Positions 21,100 to 32,518 are shown, counted from the first letter of the stretch. The stretch: DNA of 64,000 bases from Novosphingobium album (ex Liu et al. 2023) (GCF_029076845.1 NZ_JARESE010000010.1:1-64000), one strand, 5' to 3'. Numbers and translations are program-made. The notes: a model not told the origin generated them from the sequence alone.

Positions 21100-22447
21100 G
21101 GCTTTGGTCCGCCGAACCCGCCGCTCGCAACCGGGCCACCGCCGCTTCCCGGCCGATCAGCGGCAGCAGCGCTCCCATGTCCGGGCCGTGATCGCGGCCT
21201 GTGAGCGCCTGGCGCAGCGGCAGGAACAGCGCCTTGCCCTTGCGTCCCGTCGCCGCCTTGAGCGTGCCGGTCAGCGCGTGCCAGGGATCATCGCCCCACT
21301 CCCCCGCCTCTATCGCGTCGGCCGCTTGCGCGAGATAGGCCCGCGTTTCCGCGTCGCAGGCCGGCGGCGCGATCGGGCCTGTGACCACGCGCCACCAGTC
21401 CGCCGCTTCGGAGACGCGCGCGAGGTTCGGCCGGATCGCTTCCCAGGCGGCCGCGTCCATGCCGGCCGGCAGCCGCGCGGCGACTTCGGCGAAAGGCAGG
21501 GCGTGGACGACGGCGGCGTTGATCCGCTCCAGCTCGGCATCGTCGAACCGGGCCGGCGCGCGGCCGAAGTGCGCAAGCGCGAAGCTTGCCGCCAGCGCCT
21601 CGACATCGAGCGCGGGATCGACCGGATCGGACGTTCCCAGCCGCGCCAGCAGCGCCACCAGGGCATGCGGCTCGATCCCGCTCTCGCGGAAATGCGCCGC
21701 GCCCAGCGAGCCCAGCCGCTTCGACAGCTTGCCTTCGGTGCCGACCAGCAGCGCCTCGTGCGCGAAGCGCGGCACCGGCGCGCCCAGCGCCTCGAACATC
21801 TGCACTTGCGCCGCCGTGTTGGAAACGTGATCCTCGCCGCGCAGGATATCGGTGACGCCCATATCGACATCGTCGATCACCGAAGGCAGCATGTAGAGCC
21901 ACGATCCGTCGGCGCGGCACACCACCGGATCGGACATCTGCGCCGCATCGAACCGCTGCGGCCCCCTGATGCCGTCATCCCAGGCGATCGGGCTGGCATG
22001 GTCCAGCAGGAAGCGCCAATGCGGCTTTTCGCCGGCGGCCAGCTTCGCCGCCTTCTCCTGCGCGCTCAGCGCCAGCGCCGCGCGGTCATAGATCGGCGGC
22101 AACCCGCGCCCGAGCCGGACCTTGCGCTTCAGCTCCAGCTCCTGCGGGGTTTCCCAGCAGGGATAGACCCGGCCCGCCGCCTCGAGCCGGGCGAACTGCG
22201 CCTCGTAAACGCCGAACCGCGCCGATTGCCGCTCCTCGCCATCGTGGTCCAGGCCCAGCCAGGCAAGATCGGCGCGGATCGCCGCGACATAGTCCTCGCG
22301 GCTGCGTTCGGCATCGGTATCGTCGATCCGCAGCAGGAACCGCCCGCCCGCTTGCCTCGCCAGCAGCCAGTTGTGCAGCGCCGTGCGGATATTGCCGACA
22401 TGGAGATGGCCGGTGGGCGAAGGCGCGAAGCGGGTGGTGACAGTCAT
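21092..22447 (-). CDS. gltX: Glutamate-tRNA ligase
   Basis: Charges tRNA with glutamate. The 451-aa class I synthetase has the HIGH-type motif PSPTGHLHVGNIRTAL, FLLRIDDTDAERS, the recognition segment DVDMGVTDILRGEDHVSNT and the KMSKS equivalent KLSKRLGS. It is shorter than many GluRS (about 470 aa), and alphaproteobacteria frequently have two copies, one of which mainly serves tRNA-Gln for the amidotransferase route; which copy this is cannot be decided from the window. ATG at 22447. Confidence 0.95.
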   Translation of the reverse strand: MTVTTRFAPSPTGHLHVGNIRTALHNWLLARQAGGRFLLRIDDTDAERSREDYVAAIRADLAWLGLDHDGEERQSARFGVYEAQFARLEAAGRVYPCWETPQELELKRKVRLGRGLPPIYDRAALALSAQEKAAKLAAGEKPHWRFLLDHASPIAWDDGIRGPQRFDAAQMSDPVVCRADGSWLYMLPSVIDDVDMGVTDILRGEDHVSNTAAQVQMFEALGAPVPRFAHEALLVGTEGKLSKRLGSLGAAHFRESGIEPHALVALLARLGTSDPVDPALDVEALAASFALAHFGRAPARFDDAELERINAAVVHALPFAEVAARLPAGMDAAAWEAIRPNLARVSEAADWWRVVTGPIAPPACDAETRAYLAQAADAIEAGEWGDDPWHALTGTLKAATGRKGKALFLPLRQALTGRDHGPDMGALLPLIGREAAVARLRAAGSADQSPR

Positions 22448-22480
22448 GGCCTGCGCCGTTAGCGCTTCGCCGCCGCTCTG

Positions 22481-24136
22481 TCAGCCACTGCGGAACGCGT
22501 GCGTGATCGGATAGCGGCGGTCGCGGCCGAAGTTCCGCGCGGTCAGCTTCACGCCCGGCGGGGCCTGGCGGCGCTTGTATTCGGCAAGGTGGAGCAGGCG
22601 TTCGATGCGCTGCACGGTCTCGCGCTCGAACCCTTCGGTGACGAGCTGCTCGACACTCTTGTCGTGCTCCACCAGGCCCAGCAGGATCGGATCGAGCACT
22701 TCGTAGGGCGGCAGCGAATCCGCGTCCTTCTGGTTCTCGCGCAGTTCGGCCGTGGGCGGCTTGGCCAGGATGTTCTCCGGGATCACCACGCCGCCGGGGC
22801 CCAGCCCAATGCGCGGCCGCGCCCGGTTGCGCCAGCGCGAGATGGCGAACACGGTCATCTTGTAGGCATCCTTGAGCGGATTGTAGCCGCCGGCCATGTC
22901 GCCATAGATCGTCGCATAGCCGACGCTCATCTCGCTCTTGTTGCCGGTGGTCATCAGCATCGGCCCGAACTTGTTCGACAGCGCCATGAGCCCCAGCCCG
23001 CGGATGCGCGATTGCAGGTTCTCTTCGGTCAGGTCGCGATTCGTGCCGGCAAAGCTTTCGGCCAGCATCGCTTCCATGCCCGTGACGGCCGGGGCGATCG
23101 GCATCACGGTGTAGCGGCAGCCCAGCGCCTCGGCACAGGCGCGCGCATCGTCGAGGCTTTCCTGGCTGGTGAAGCGCGACGGCAGCATGACCGCCCAGAC
23201 CCGGTCCGGCCCCAGCGCGTCCACCGCGATGGCGGCGCAGGCGGCGCTGTCGATCCCGCCCGAAAGCCCCAGCACCACGCCGGGAAAGCCATTGCGATCG
23301 ACATAGTCACGCAGCGCCAGCACCATGGCGCAGTAGATGTCCTCGGGATGATCGGCCAGCGTGTGCAGCTCGCCGCGATCGCAGCGCCAGCCCTGCGCGG
23401 TCTTGGTCCAGCTCGTCTGGACTTCCTGCTCTTCCCAGTCGCGCATCTGCACGGCCAGCGCGCCATCGCCGTTGACCACGAAGCTGGCGCCATCGAACAC
23501 CAGCTCGTCCTGCCCGCCGACGCGGTTGAGATAGGCCAGCGGCAGCCCGGTATCGACCGCGCGGCGCTTGGCCACGCCTTCGATGCGCAACGCGTCCTTG
23601 TTGATCTCGTAAGGGCTGCCGTTGATGCACACGAACATCTCGGCGCCGAAATCGGCCAGATGGCGGCAGACTTCGGGCCGCCAGATATCCTCGCAGATGG
23701 GCACGCCGATCATCGTGCCGCGCAGCACCACCGGCTCCGGCAGGGGGCCGGGCTGGAACAGCCGCATCTCGTCGAAAGTGCCGTAATTGGGCAGCTCGTG
23801 CTTGAGCCGCACGGCCGCGACCTTGCCCTGATCGAGCAGCGCGACACCGTTGTGCAGCGCCCCGTCGAGCACGAAGACCGAACCGACCAGCATCGCCGGC
23901 CCGTCCGAAGCGCTGGCCCGCGCCAGGTTCTGGAGTTCGGCCGCCGCCCGCTCGATCAGCGAGGGCTTGAGGATCAGATCCTCGGGCGGATAGCCGATCA
24001 GGTGGAGTTCGGGAAAGACCACCAGGTCTGACCCGCGGGCCCGTTCCCGGGCAGCCAGCACGCCCTGCGCGTTGCCGGCGATATCGCCGACAGACTGGTT
24101 GAGCTGCGCGAGTGTGATCTTCAGCGTGTCGGGCAT
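22481..24136 (-). CDS. nadE: NAD+ synthase (glutamine-hydrolysing)
   Basis: Final step of NAD synthesis: amidates deamido-NAD using glutamine. The 551-aa protein has an N-terminal nitrilase-type amidase with the Glu-Lys-Cys triad (FPELHLIGYPPEDL, LKHELPNYGTFDE, GVPICEDIW) and a C-terminal synthetase domain with P-loop GLSGGIDSAACAA and GNKSEMSVGYATIYGDMAGG. The start at 24136 (MPDTLKITLAQLNQ) matches the family. The gene is 33 bases downstream of gltX's upstream end and runs in the same direction, so it may be cotranscribed with gltX. Confidence 0.96.
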   Translation of the reverse strand: MPDTLKITLAQLNQSVGDIAGNAQGVLAARERARGSDLVVFPELHLIGYPPEDLILKPSLIERAAAELQNLARASASDGPAMLVGSVFVLDGALHNGVALLDQGKVAAVRLKHELPNYGTFDEMRLFQPGPLPEPVVLRGTMIGVPICEDIWRPEVCRHLADFGAEMFVCINGSPYEINKDALRIEGVAKRRAVDTGLPLAYLNRVGGQDELVFDGASFVVNGDGALAVQMRDWEEQEVQTSWTKTAQGWRCDRGELHTLADHPEDIYCAMVLALRDYVDRNGFPGVVLGLSGGIDSAACAAIAVDALGPDRVWAVMLPSRFTSQESLDDARACAEALGCRYTVMPIAPAVTGMEAMLAESFAGTNRDLTEENLQSRIRGLGLMALSNKFGPMLMTTGNKSEMSVGYATIYGDMAGGYNPLKDAYKMTVFAISRWRNRARPRIGLGPGGVVIPENILAKPPTAELRENQKDADSLPPYEVLDPILLGLVEHDKSVEQLVTEGFERETVQRIERLLHLAEYKRRQAPPGVKLTARNFGRDRRYPITHAFRSG

Positions 24137-24300
24137 GACGGCGTGATGCCGCCTGTCCAACTGTCATGCAAACAAAAAACCCTCCCGATGGGGGAAGGCT
24201 TGCGCGACGTCACTGCCGGCCCCCGGATCAACGGGCGACCGCAGCCGATTGAGCGGGGGCGGGCCGGAAGCGAAACGCGCCGGCCGCGCCCCCGTCCAGA

Positions 24301-24504
24301 TTACATCGCCGCTTCGGACGCAGCCGCAGTGGCTTCGGCGCTCGTGGCGTCTTCGGTTGCCATCGGATCGGCAGCCAAGGTTTCTTCAGCCACCGTCTCG
24401 GCGCTGTCGGTCGCGGTATCCTCGGTAGCGGTCTCCGAGCTGCCGCAAGCAGCGAGAGCCAGAGCAGCGGCCGACGCAAATGCGGCGTAAGCAATCTTCT
24501 TCAT
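24301..24504 (-). CDS. Small Ala/Thr/Glu-rich lipoprotein
   Basis: A 67-aa protein with a lipoprotein signal peptide (MKKIAYAAFASAAALALAAC) and a mature part of only about 48 residues made almost wholly of A, T, E, S and D (ETATEDTATDSAETVAEET). AAGGGG lies 8 bases before the ATG at 24504. It has no fold motif and is probably an unstructured, membrane-anchored periplasmic peptide. Similar tiny acidic lipoproteins are common in sphingomonads. It is divergent from the sahR-like gene. Confidence 0.7.
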   Translation of the reverse strand: MKKIAYAAFASAAALALAACGSSETATEDTATDSAETVAEETLAADPMATEDATSAEATAAASEAAM

Positions 24505-24641
24505 GCGAATCCCCTTGCAATGTTTGGCGCAGGCGCCAACGCTTGCAGGCAAGCCTGCGCCTACTGTGTAGACCAGAGCATGGCTTGCCGTAAACCCCAT
24601 TAAAGGGGGACAAAATCCTCGGAAATGCTAGGGGTTGCGAT

Positions 24642-24663
24642 GATATAAAGATATCTTTATATC
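24642..24663. promoter_or_regulatory. 22-bp perfect palindrome, probable SahR operator
   Basis: GATATAAAGAT (24642-24652) is followed directly by its exact reverse complement (24653-24663). It ends 8 bases before the ATG of the sahR-like gene. The sequence agrees, from memory, with the palindrome described for SahR in proteobacteria. TTGCGA (24635-24640) and TATATC (24658-24663) are 17 bases apart and would start transcription at the ATG, implying a leaderless or nearly leaderless mRNA. Confidence 0.7.
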
Positions 24664-24671
24664 CCACTCCC

Positions 24672-25685
24672 ATGCGAATTGACCCACTTTTCCGGGCGCT
24701 GTCCGATCCGACGAGGCTGCGGATCATGCGTCTGCTGGCCCACATGGAGCTGGCCGTGGGCGAGCTTGCGCAAGTGCTCGGGCAGAGCCAGCCCAGGGTC
24801 TCGCGCCATGTCCGCATCCTGTGCGACGCCGGCTTGGCGGAACGGCGCAAGGAAGGCAGCTGGGTCTTCCTGCGCAGCGCCATCGGCGAGGACAGCGCCC
24901 CGCCGCTGGGCGCGGCCGCCGCCCGGCTGCTGACGCTGGCCGAGCGCGACGATGCCGGCTTCGCCGCCCGCTGCGGCGAGGACCGGCGCCATCTCGCCGC
25001 GATCCGCGCCGCGCGCGAGGCGAGCGCGCAGGCCTATTTCGCCCGCCATGCCGACCAGTGGGACACGCTGCGATCGCTGCACAGCGCCGACGGGCCGGTC
25101 GAGGCGGCGCTGGCCGAAGCGCTGCAGGGCGAAGGCAAGTCCGGCTCGCTGGGCGCGCTGCTCGATGTCGGCACCGGCACCGGCCGCATGGCCGAACTTT
25201 TCGCCGCGCGGGCCAACCGCGTCACCGCGCTCGACAAGAGCCCGGAAATGCTGCGCATCGCCCGCGCCCGGCTGCAAGCCCTGCCTTCGGACAAGATCGA
25301 CCTTGTCCAGGGCGATTTCACCGCGCTGCCTTTCGCCGAAGCCGCGTTCGACACGGTGCTGTTCCACCAGGTGCTGCACTATGCCCAGGCCCCGGAAACC
25401 GTGCTGGGCGAAGCGGCGCGCGTCACGCGCGAGGGTGGACGGATCGCCGTGGTCGATTTCGCCGCGCACGATCGCGAGGAACTGCGCAGCGCCCATGCCC
25501 ATGCCCGCCTCGGCTTTTCCGACGAGCAGATGCTGGCGCTGCTCAGCGAGGCCGGCTTCGCCGCGAACCCGCCGGTGGCGCTGGTCGGCAAGCCGCTGAC
25601 CGTCAAGATATGGACAGGCCGCCGCCAGCGCGGCCCGGCGCCCCTGCGCAAGGACGCCGCAACAGGAGAGGTCGCGCACCCATGA
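24672..25685 (+). CDS. ArsR-type regulator fused to a SAM methyltransferase domain (SahR-like)
   Basis: A 337-aa protein. Residues 1-80 are an ArsR winged helix (LFRALSDPTRLRIMRLLAHM, ELAVGELAQVLGQSQPRVSRHVRILCDAGLAERRKEGSWVF) without the metal-site cysteines of arsenic sensors. Residues 150-330 form a class I methyltransferase fold (LLDVGTGTGRMAELFA, VLHYAQAPETVLGEAARVTREGG). This combination, at the head of metF-metH, is that of SahR, which senses S-adenosylhomocysteine and represses the methionine cycle. The methyltransferase domain is thought to be the ligand sensor rather than an enzyme. Its stop overlaps the metF start (ATGA). Confidence 0.85.
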   Translation: MRIDPLFRALSDPTRLRIMRLLAHMELAVGELAQVLGQSQPRVSRHVRILCDAGLAERRKEGSWVFLRSAIGEDSAPPLGAAAARLLTLAERDDAGFAARCGEDRRHLAAIRAAREASAQAYFARHADQWDTLRSLHSADGPVEAALAEALQGEGKSGSLGALLDVGTGTGRMAELFAARANRVTALDKSPEMLRIARARLQALPSDKIDLVQGDFTALPFAEAAFDTVLFHQVLHYAQAPETVLGEAARVTREGGRIAVVDFAAHDREELRSAHAHARLGFSDEQMLALLSEAGFAANPPVALVGKPLTVKIWTGRRQRGPAPLRKDAATGEVAHP

Positions 25686-26590
25686 CGTTCTTCGCCGCCG
25701 GAGTTCCCGATTCGCCGCTGTTCGCGGGACTGCCGGGAGACATCCGCATTTCCTTCGAGTTCTTCCCGCCCAAGACGGAGAAGATGGAAGCGCAGCTGTG
25801 GGATGCGATCACCCAGCTTGCCCCCCTGGCGCCCAGCTTCGTCTCGGTGACTTACGGCGCGGGCGGCTCCACGCGTGAGCGCACCCATGCCACGGTCGCG
25901 CGGATCGTGGCCGAAACCACGCTGCTGCCCGCCGCGCACCTGACCTGCGTGGCCGCGAGCCAGGATGAGATCGCCGAAGTCGCCCAGCAATACTGGGACG
26001 CGGGCGTGCGCCACATCGTCGCGCTGCGCGGCGATCCGCCCGCCGTGGATGCCGGCCGCTTCGTCCCGCATCCCCAGGGCTATGCCAGCGCGGCCGATCT
26101 GGTGCTGGGGCTGAAGCGCCAGCACGATTTCGAAGTCTCGGTCGCCGCTTATCCCGAAGTCCACCCCGAGGCGGCGAGCGCCGAGGCGGACCTCGACAAC
26201 CTCAAGCGCAAGCTCGATGCCGGGGCGAGCCGGGCGATCACCCAGTTCTTCTTTTCGACCGACGCCTATTTCCGCTTCCTCGACAAGGCGCTCGCCGCCG
26301 GAATCACCGCGCCGATCCTGCCGGGCATCATGCCGGTGACGAGCTTCGCCGCGATCCGCCGCATGTCGGCCAATACCGAGATCCCGGACTGGATGACGCA
26401 CATGTTCGAAGGGCTGGACGAGCGCCCCGGCCCACGCGGGCTGGTCTCCGCCGTCGTCGCCGCCGACCAGTGCCGCCGGCTCTATGAAGGCGGCGTGCGC
26501 GATTTCCATTTCTATACGCTCAACAAGGCCGAGCAGGCCTATGCCATCTGCCACCTGCTCGGCCGCCGCCCCAGGGAGATTGCCGCATGA
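25682..26590 (+). CDS. metF: Methylenetetrahydrofolate reductase
   Basis: Reduces 5,10-methylene-THF to 5-methyl-THF, the methyl donor for MetH. The 302-aa FAD protein shows ISFEFFPPKTEKMEAQLW, VSVTYGAGGSTRERT, HIVALRGDPP and the conserved DAGASRAITQFFFSTDAY. It overlaps both neighbours by ATGA (sahR-like upstream, metH N-part downstream), so the four-gene unit is one operon. Confidence 0.96.
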   Translation: MTFFAAGVPDSPLFAGLPGDIRISFEFFPPKTEKMEAQLWDAITQLAPLAPSFVSVTYGAGGSTRERTHATVARIVAETTLLPAAHLTCVAASQDEIAEVAQQYWDAGVRHIVALRGDPPAVDAGRFVPHPQGYASAADLVLGLKRQHDFEVSVAAYPEVHPEAASAEADLDNLKRKLDAGASRAITQFFFSTDAYFRFLDKALAAGITAPILPGIMPVTSFAAIRRMSANTEIPDWMTHMFEGLDERPGPRGLVSAVVAADQCRRLYEGGVRDFHFYTLNKAEQAYAICHLLGRRPREIAA

Positions 26591-27633
26591 GCGCTCGTGA
26601 ACGCCTGAACGCCGAGGCCGCCAGGCGCATCCTCATCACCGATGGCGCCTTCGGCACCGAGATCCAGGGCTGGAAGCTGTCCGAGGCCGACTATGCCGGC
26701 GACCTTGGCCTGGCCAAGGACCAGAAGGGCAACAACGATATCCTCGCGCTGACGAGGCCCGAAGTGCCCGAGGCGATCCACCGCGCCTATTTCGCGGCGG
26801 GCGCGGACATCGCCGAGACCAATACCTTCTCGGCCAACCGCATCAGCCAGGCCGACTATGCGGCCGAGCATCTGGTGCGCGAGATCAACCTTGCCTCGGC
26901 GCAACTGGCGCGGCGCATCGCCGACGAGTTTCAGACCAAGGATGGCCGGCCAAGGTTCGTCGCCGGGGCGATCGGCCCGACCAACAAGACGCTCTCGCTT
27001 TCGCCCGACGTCAACGATCCGGGCTATCGCGAGATCGACTGGGATACGCTGGTCGACGTCTATCACGAGCAGGCGGCCGCGCTGGTCGAAGGCGGGGTGG
27101 ACTTCATCCTGATCGAGACGGTGTTCGATACGCTGAACGCCAAGGCGGGCGTGATGGCGGTCAAGCGGCTGGAGCACGAGCTGGGCCGCGAAGTGCCGAT
27201 CATGCTGTCGATGACGCTGACCGACCTTTCGGGCCGCAACCTGTCGGGCCACACGGTCGAAGCCTTCTGGCACGCGGTGCGGCACGCCAGACCCGTGACG
27301 GTCGGGCTCAACTGCTCGTTCGGCGCGACCCAGCTTCGCCCGCATGTCAAGGCGCTCTCCGAGATCGCCGACACGCTGATCATGGTCTATCCCAACGCCG
27401 GCCTGCCCAACGAACTGGGCGCCTATGACGAGTTGCCCGAAACGACGGCGGCGCTGGTGAAGGAATGGGCCGAGGCGGGGCAAGTCAATATCCTGGGCGG
27501 CTGCTGCGGCTCCACGCCCGCGCATATCGCGGCGATGGCGAAGGCGGTCGCCGGCCTGCCGCCGCGCAAGCTGCCGGTGCTGGAGCCGGTGACGCGGCTC
27601 GCCGGGCTGGAGCCGTTCATCATGGCGGCATGA
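26587..27633 (+). CDS. metH: Methionine synthase, homocysteine-binding subunit (split MetH, N-part)
   Basis: A 348-aa homocysteine S-methyltransferase barrel equal to the first domain of MetH. It shows the opening ITDGAFGTEIQGWKLSEADY, ETNTFSANRISQADY and the zinc ligands, with a Cys in GLNCSFGA and the pair in NILGGCCGSTPAHI. It ends cleanly after the barrel. The rest of MetH is encoded by the next gene with its own start; this two-gene arrangement is regular in sphingomonads and is not a frameshift. Confidence 0.93.
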   Translation: MSARERLNAEAARRILITDGAFGTEIQGWKLSEADYAGDLGLAKDQKGNNDILALTRPEVPEAIHRAYFAAGADIAETNTFSANRISQADYAAEHLVREINLASAQLARRIADEFQTKDGRPRFVAGAIGPTNKTLSLSPDVNDPGYREIDWDTLVDVYHEQAAALVEGGVDFILIETVFDTLNAKAGVMAVKRLEHELGREVPIMLSMTLTDLSGRNLSGHTVEAFWHAVRHARPVTVGLNCSFGATQLRPHVKALSEIADTLIMVYPNAGLPNELGAYDELPETTAALVKEWAEAGQVNILGGCCGSTPAHIAAMAKAVAGLPPRKLPVLEPVTRLAGLEPFIMAA

Positions 27634-27639
27634 GTTCCC

Positions 27640-27755
27640 GCTCCCCTGAAGGGGAGCAGATCAGGGAGAGGGGATCGTCTCTTCGCATCGCATCATATCC
27701 AGGCCGGCTCGAGGACGCCCCCTCTCCCCGGCCCTCTCCCGTCAAGGGGAGAGGG
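27640..27755. repeat. Palindromic repeat between the metH genes
   Basis: First hairpin GCTCCCC-TGAA-GGGGAGC (27640-27657); middle arms (GGGAGAGGGGATCGTC near 27664 and its approximate inverse near 27713) ; last hairpin CCCTCTCCC-GTCAA-GGGGAGAGGG (27732-27755). The right strand of the last hairpin, GGGGAGAGGGAG, stands 6-8 bases before the ATG of the second metH gene and is its only plausible Shine-Dalgarno. Confidence 0.75.
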
Positions 27756-27763
27756 AGTCAGCA

Positions 27764-30496
<2,733 letters not shown>

Positions 30497-30509
30497 CCCG
30501 CCCGGCGCG

Positions 30510-30809
30510 TCAGAAGGGCGTGTAGGTTCCCTGCGTCCAGCCGGTGGCCGGATCGCAGCACCATTCGGTCGTCTTGTCCTCGTAAGTGCAATAGACGCGG
30601 ATGTGCTCGCCGTCGCTCGCGGTCCAGCAAATGGCCGAAACCGCGCCGCCCGGCTTGTTGAACTGGCCCGTCTGCCAGCCCTGGCCGTCGTTGCAGCGCT
30701 CGGTCACCTCATAGCCGTCGGTCGAGTAGACCCGGATATGCAGCGCGTTGCTGCTGTCGAACCAGCTTACCGCAGCGGTCGAGATCGGATAATTCGGGTT
30801 GCCCGCCAT
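30510..30809 (-). CDS. RSL-type fucose-binding lectin homologue
   Basis: A 99-aa protein made of two tandem repeats, residues 12-50 (AAVSWFDSSNALHIRVYSTD, then TERCNDGQGWQTGQF) and 57-99 (VSAICWTASDGEHIRVYC, then TEWCCDPATGWTQGTY). Each has the IRVY...TExC...GW pattern of the fungal AAL and Ralstonia RSL lectins, whose two-repeat chains trimerise into a six-bladed propeller. The fucose-contacting Arg and Glu are present twice (R26/E37, R71/E82) and the last Trp is kept (W45, W91), but the first stacking Trp is Asn40 and Cys85. No signal peptide. GGGAGGG precedes the ATG. Sugar specificity may therefore differ. Confidence 0.85.
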   Translation of the reverse strand: MAGNPNYPISTAAVSWFDSSNALHIRVYSTDGYEVTERCNDGQGWQTGQFNKPGGAVSAICWTASDGEHIRVYCTYEDKTTEWCCDPATGWTQGTYTPF

Positions 30810-30973
30810 GCCTGTTGCCCTCCCATGATGAACCCGCGAGCAGCGACTCGCGGGGGCGGCGGCGATGCTACGCGCGATCCCGGCGCGCGGGAAATCGAAC
30901 CCGGGCCGGATCGGCGCGATCCCCGTGGCAATCCGGTGGGCGCGGCGGAAGCGAGGTGCCGCCAGCCGCCCTG

Positions 30974-31129
30974 TCAGGCCGCGCGACCGAAAATACGCTC
31001 GATCAGGCCAGGGCGCGAATCCATCGGCACGATCGGGCCATAAGTCAGATAGCGCTGGTGCGCATCGCGGTGCGCACGCGGCAGGATCGATTCGTGCGGA
31101 CGGCTGCTGCGAAAAACGAACGCGGACAT
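30974..31129 (-). CDS. Hypothetical 51-aa protein
   Basis: A short basic protein beginning MSAFVFRSSRPHESILPRAH and ending PGLIERIFGRAA. AAGGAA lies 8 bases before the ATG at 31129, and the C-terminal segment has the look of a conserved short motif. I believe similar short proteins occur in other sphingomonads, but that cannot be checked here. It sits 38 bases after another tiny ORF on the same strand. No function can be assigned. Confidence 0.6.
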   Translation of the reverse strand: MSAFVFRSSRPHESILPRAHRDAHQRYLTYGPIVPMDSRPGLIERIFGRAA

Positions 31130-31167
31130 GGTGAAATTCCTTTTTGCGTGCCGGCGGCGGGCGCCGG

Positions 31168-31329
31168 TCACAATCCCTGGCGATGCGGATACATCCTGAA
31201 CGGAAGCGCGGTATCCCCCCTGCCCGGCGCGCGCCGGTAGGACCGGCTGCAATCGGGGCTGGCCGCGGCCGCGCCCAGGGCGAGAGGCTGTGCGATGACG
31301 CCGAACAACAGGCCTGCAAGGGGTTCCAT
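31168..31329 (-). CDS. Predicted 53-aa secreted peptide
   Basis: ORF from ATG 31329 to TGA 31168. The N-terminus MEPLAGLLFGVIAQPLALGA followed by AAAS looks like a signal peptide with an AxA cleavage site; the mature part would be about 29 residues with one Cys (SPDCSRSYRRAPGRGDTALP). GGGAG is placed 7 bases before the ATG, the best initiation signal in this gap. It is followed by the 51-aa gene and then the lectin gene on the same strand, so the three could be cotranscribed. Coding status is not certain. Confidence 0.45.
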   Translation of the reverse strand: MEPLAGLLFGVIAQPLALGAAAASPDCSRSYRRAPGRGDTALPFRMYPHRQGL

Positions 31330-31486
31330 GATCGTACTCCCGGTGGCTCAGGTACCGCCCGGAATGCCTCATGCGCCCCGGACACCGCCCTTATGGAACC
31401 CCCAGGGAAACCGCGCTGTGGCGAAGTCCACCGGCGCGACGTGATTTAGCGCACACCCTGCCCGGCGGCCGGGGTGGCGCGCGCGG

Positions 31487-32362
31487 TCAGGCGATCTGCG
31501 CGGGGCTTTTGACCAGCTTTTCCGCCTCGTCCCAGAACCGCGCGACATAGGCCGGATCATCGACATGGGGATTGGGCGCGCGGGGCGCGCGCTGGTGCCA
31601 GTATCCGCCGCTCGACCGGCCCGGCGCGTCGGCCGTCGCCAGCCAGATCAGCGTGTCCGCCCCTTCGGCATTGGTCAGCTTGGGCGCGTCGCCATAGGCA
31701 TCGCGCACATGGTCCGGCGTATGGCTGAAGAAATTGCTGTCGACCGTGCCGGGGTGTACCGCATGGGCGACGATGCCATCGTCGGCCAGCCGGCCCGCCA
31801 GCGCCCGGGCATGGAGCACGTTGGCCAGCTTGCCGCTGCAATAGGCCGCGCCCGAACTCCAGTTGCCCAGGTTCTGCAGGTCCGCGAAATTGACCGAGGG
31901 GATCATCTCGCTCGCGTCCGAGGCGGTGTTGATGATCCGCACTGCGCCTGCCGGCGCGTCCTTCGCGGCGGCGCGCAGCAGCGGCAGCAGGCGTTCGGTC
32001 AGCACGAACGGGCCGAGGAAATTCGCCGCGAAGTTCCCTTCATAGCCTTCGTCGGTCATCACCAGCGCGCTGGCCATGCCGCCGGCGTTGTTGACCAGCA
32101 CGTCGACCCGGTCGGTGCGGGCGGCGATCTCGTCCGCCAGCCGCCGGGCATCGGCCAGCAGCGACAGGTCGGCGCGCAGGAACTCCACCTCGGCCCCGCT
32201 CGCCGCCGCGCGGATCTCGGCCTCGGCCGCCGCGCAGCGATCGGCGTCGCGGCCCGACGCGATTACGCGCCAGCCCCGCGCGGCCAGCGCCTTGGCGGTT
32301 TCCTTGCCGATCCCCGAACTTGCCCCGGTCACCACCGCCACTCTGGGCCCGCCTGCCGTCAT
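31487..32362 (-). CDS. SDR family oxidoreductase
   Basis: A 291-aa short-chain dehydrogenase with cofactor motif VTGASSGIGKETAKALAARG, VLVNNAGGMAS, the active-site region NTASDASEM and catalytic YCSGK (YxxxK). The long form resembles retinol dehydrogenase-like SDRs; the substrate is unknown. The start at 32362 (MTAGGPRVAVVTG) has GAGG 5 bases upstream; the ATG 30 bases further up lacks one. It is divergent from recQ across 156 bases. Confidence 0.88.
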   Translation of the reverse strand: MTAGGPRVAVVTGASSGIGKETAKALAARGWRVIASGRDADRCAAAEAEIRAAASGAEVEFLRADLSLLADARRLADEIAARTDRVDVLVNNAGGMASALVMTDEGYEGNFAANFLGPFVLTERLLPLLRAAAKDAPAGAVRIINTASDASEMIPSVNFADLQNLGNWSSGAAYCSGKLANVLHARALAGRLADDGIVAHAVHPGTVDSNFFSHTPDHVRDAYGDAPKLTNAEGADTLIWLATADAPGRSSGGYWHQRAPRAPNPHVDDPAYVARFWDEAEKLVKSPAQIA

Positions 32363-32518
32363 CGCGTCCTCGCCTTGCTTTCTCTGGTCCATCGCGAAGT
32401 TGACTATAGACAGCCGCCACCGGCCGGCAAGCAAGCGGGGGCTCGCCGGGGAGAAATCGGCGCAAACACCCCTCGGGCGATTTTCCCTTGCCGCCGCGAT
32501 CTGCCATAAGCGCGGCCC

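Noticed and set aside
24505-24641. Cobalamin or SAM riboswitch before the methionine operon
   Set aside because: The gap is short, shared with a divergent gene, and lacks riboswitch landmarks; the palindromic operator explains control.
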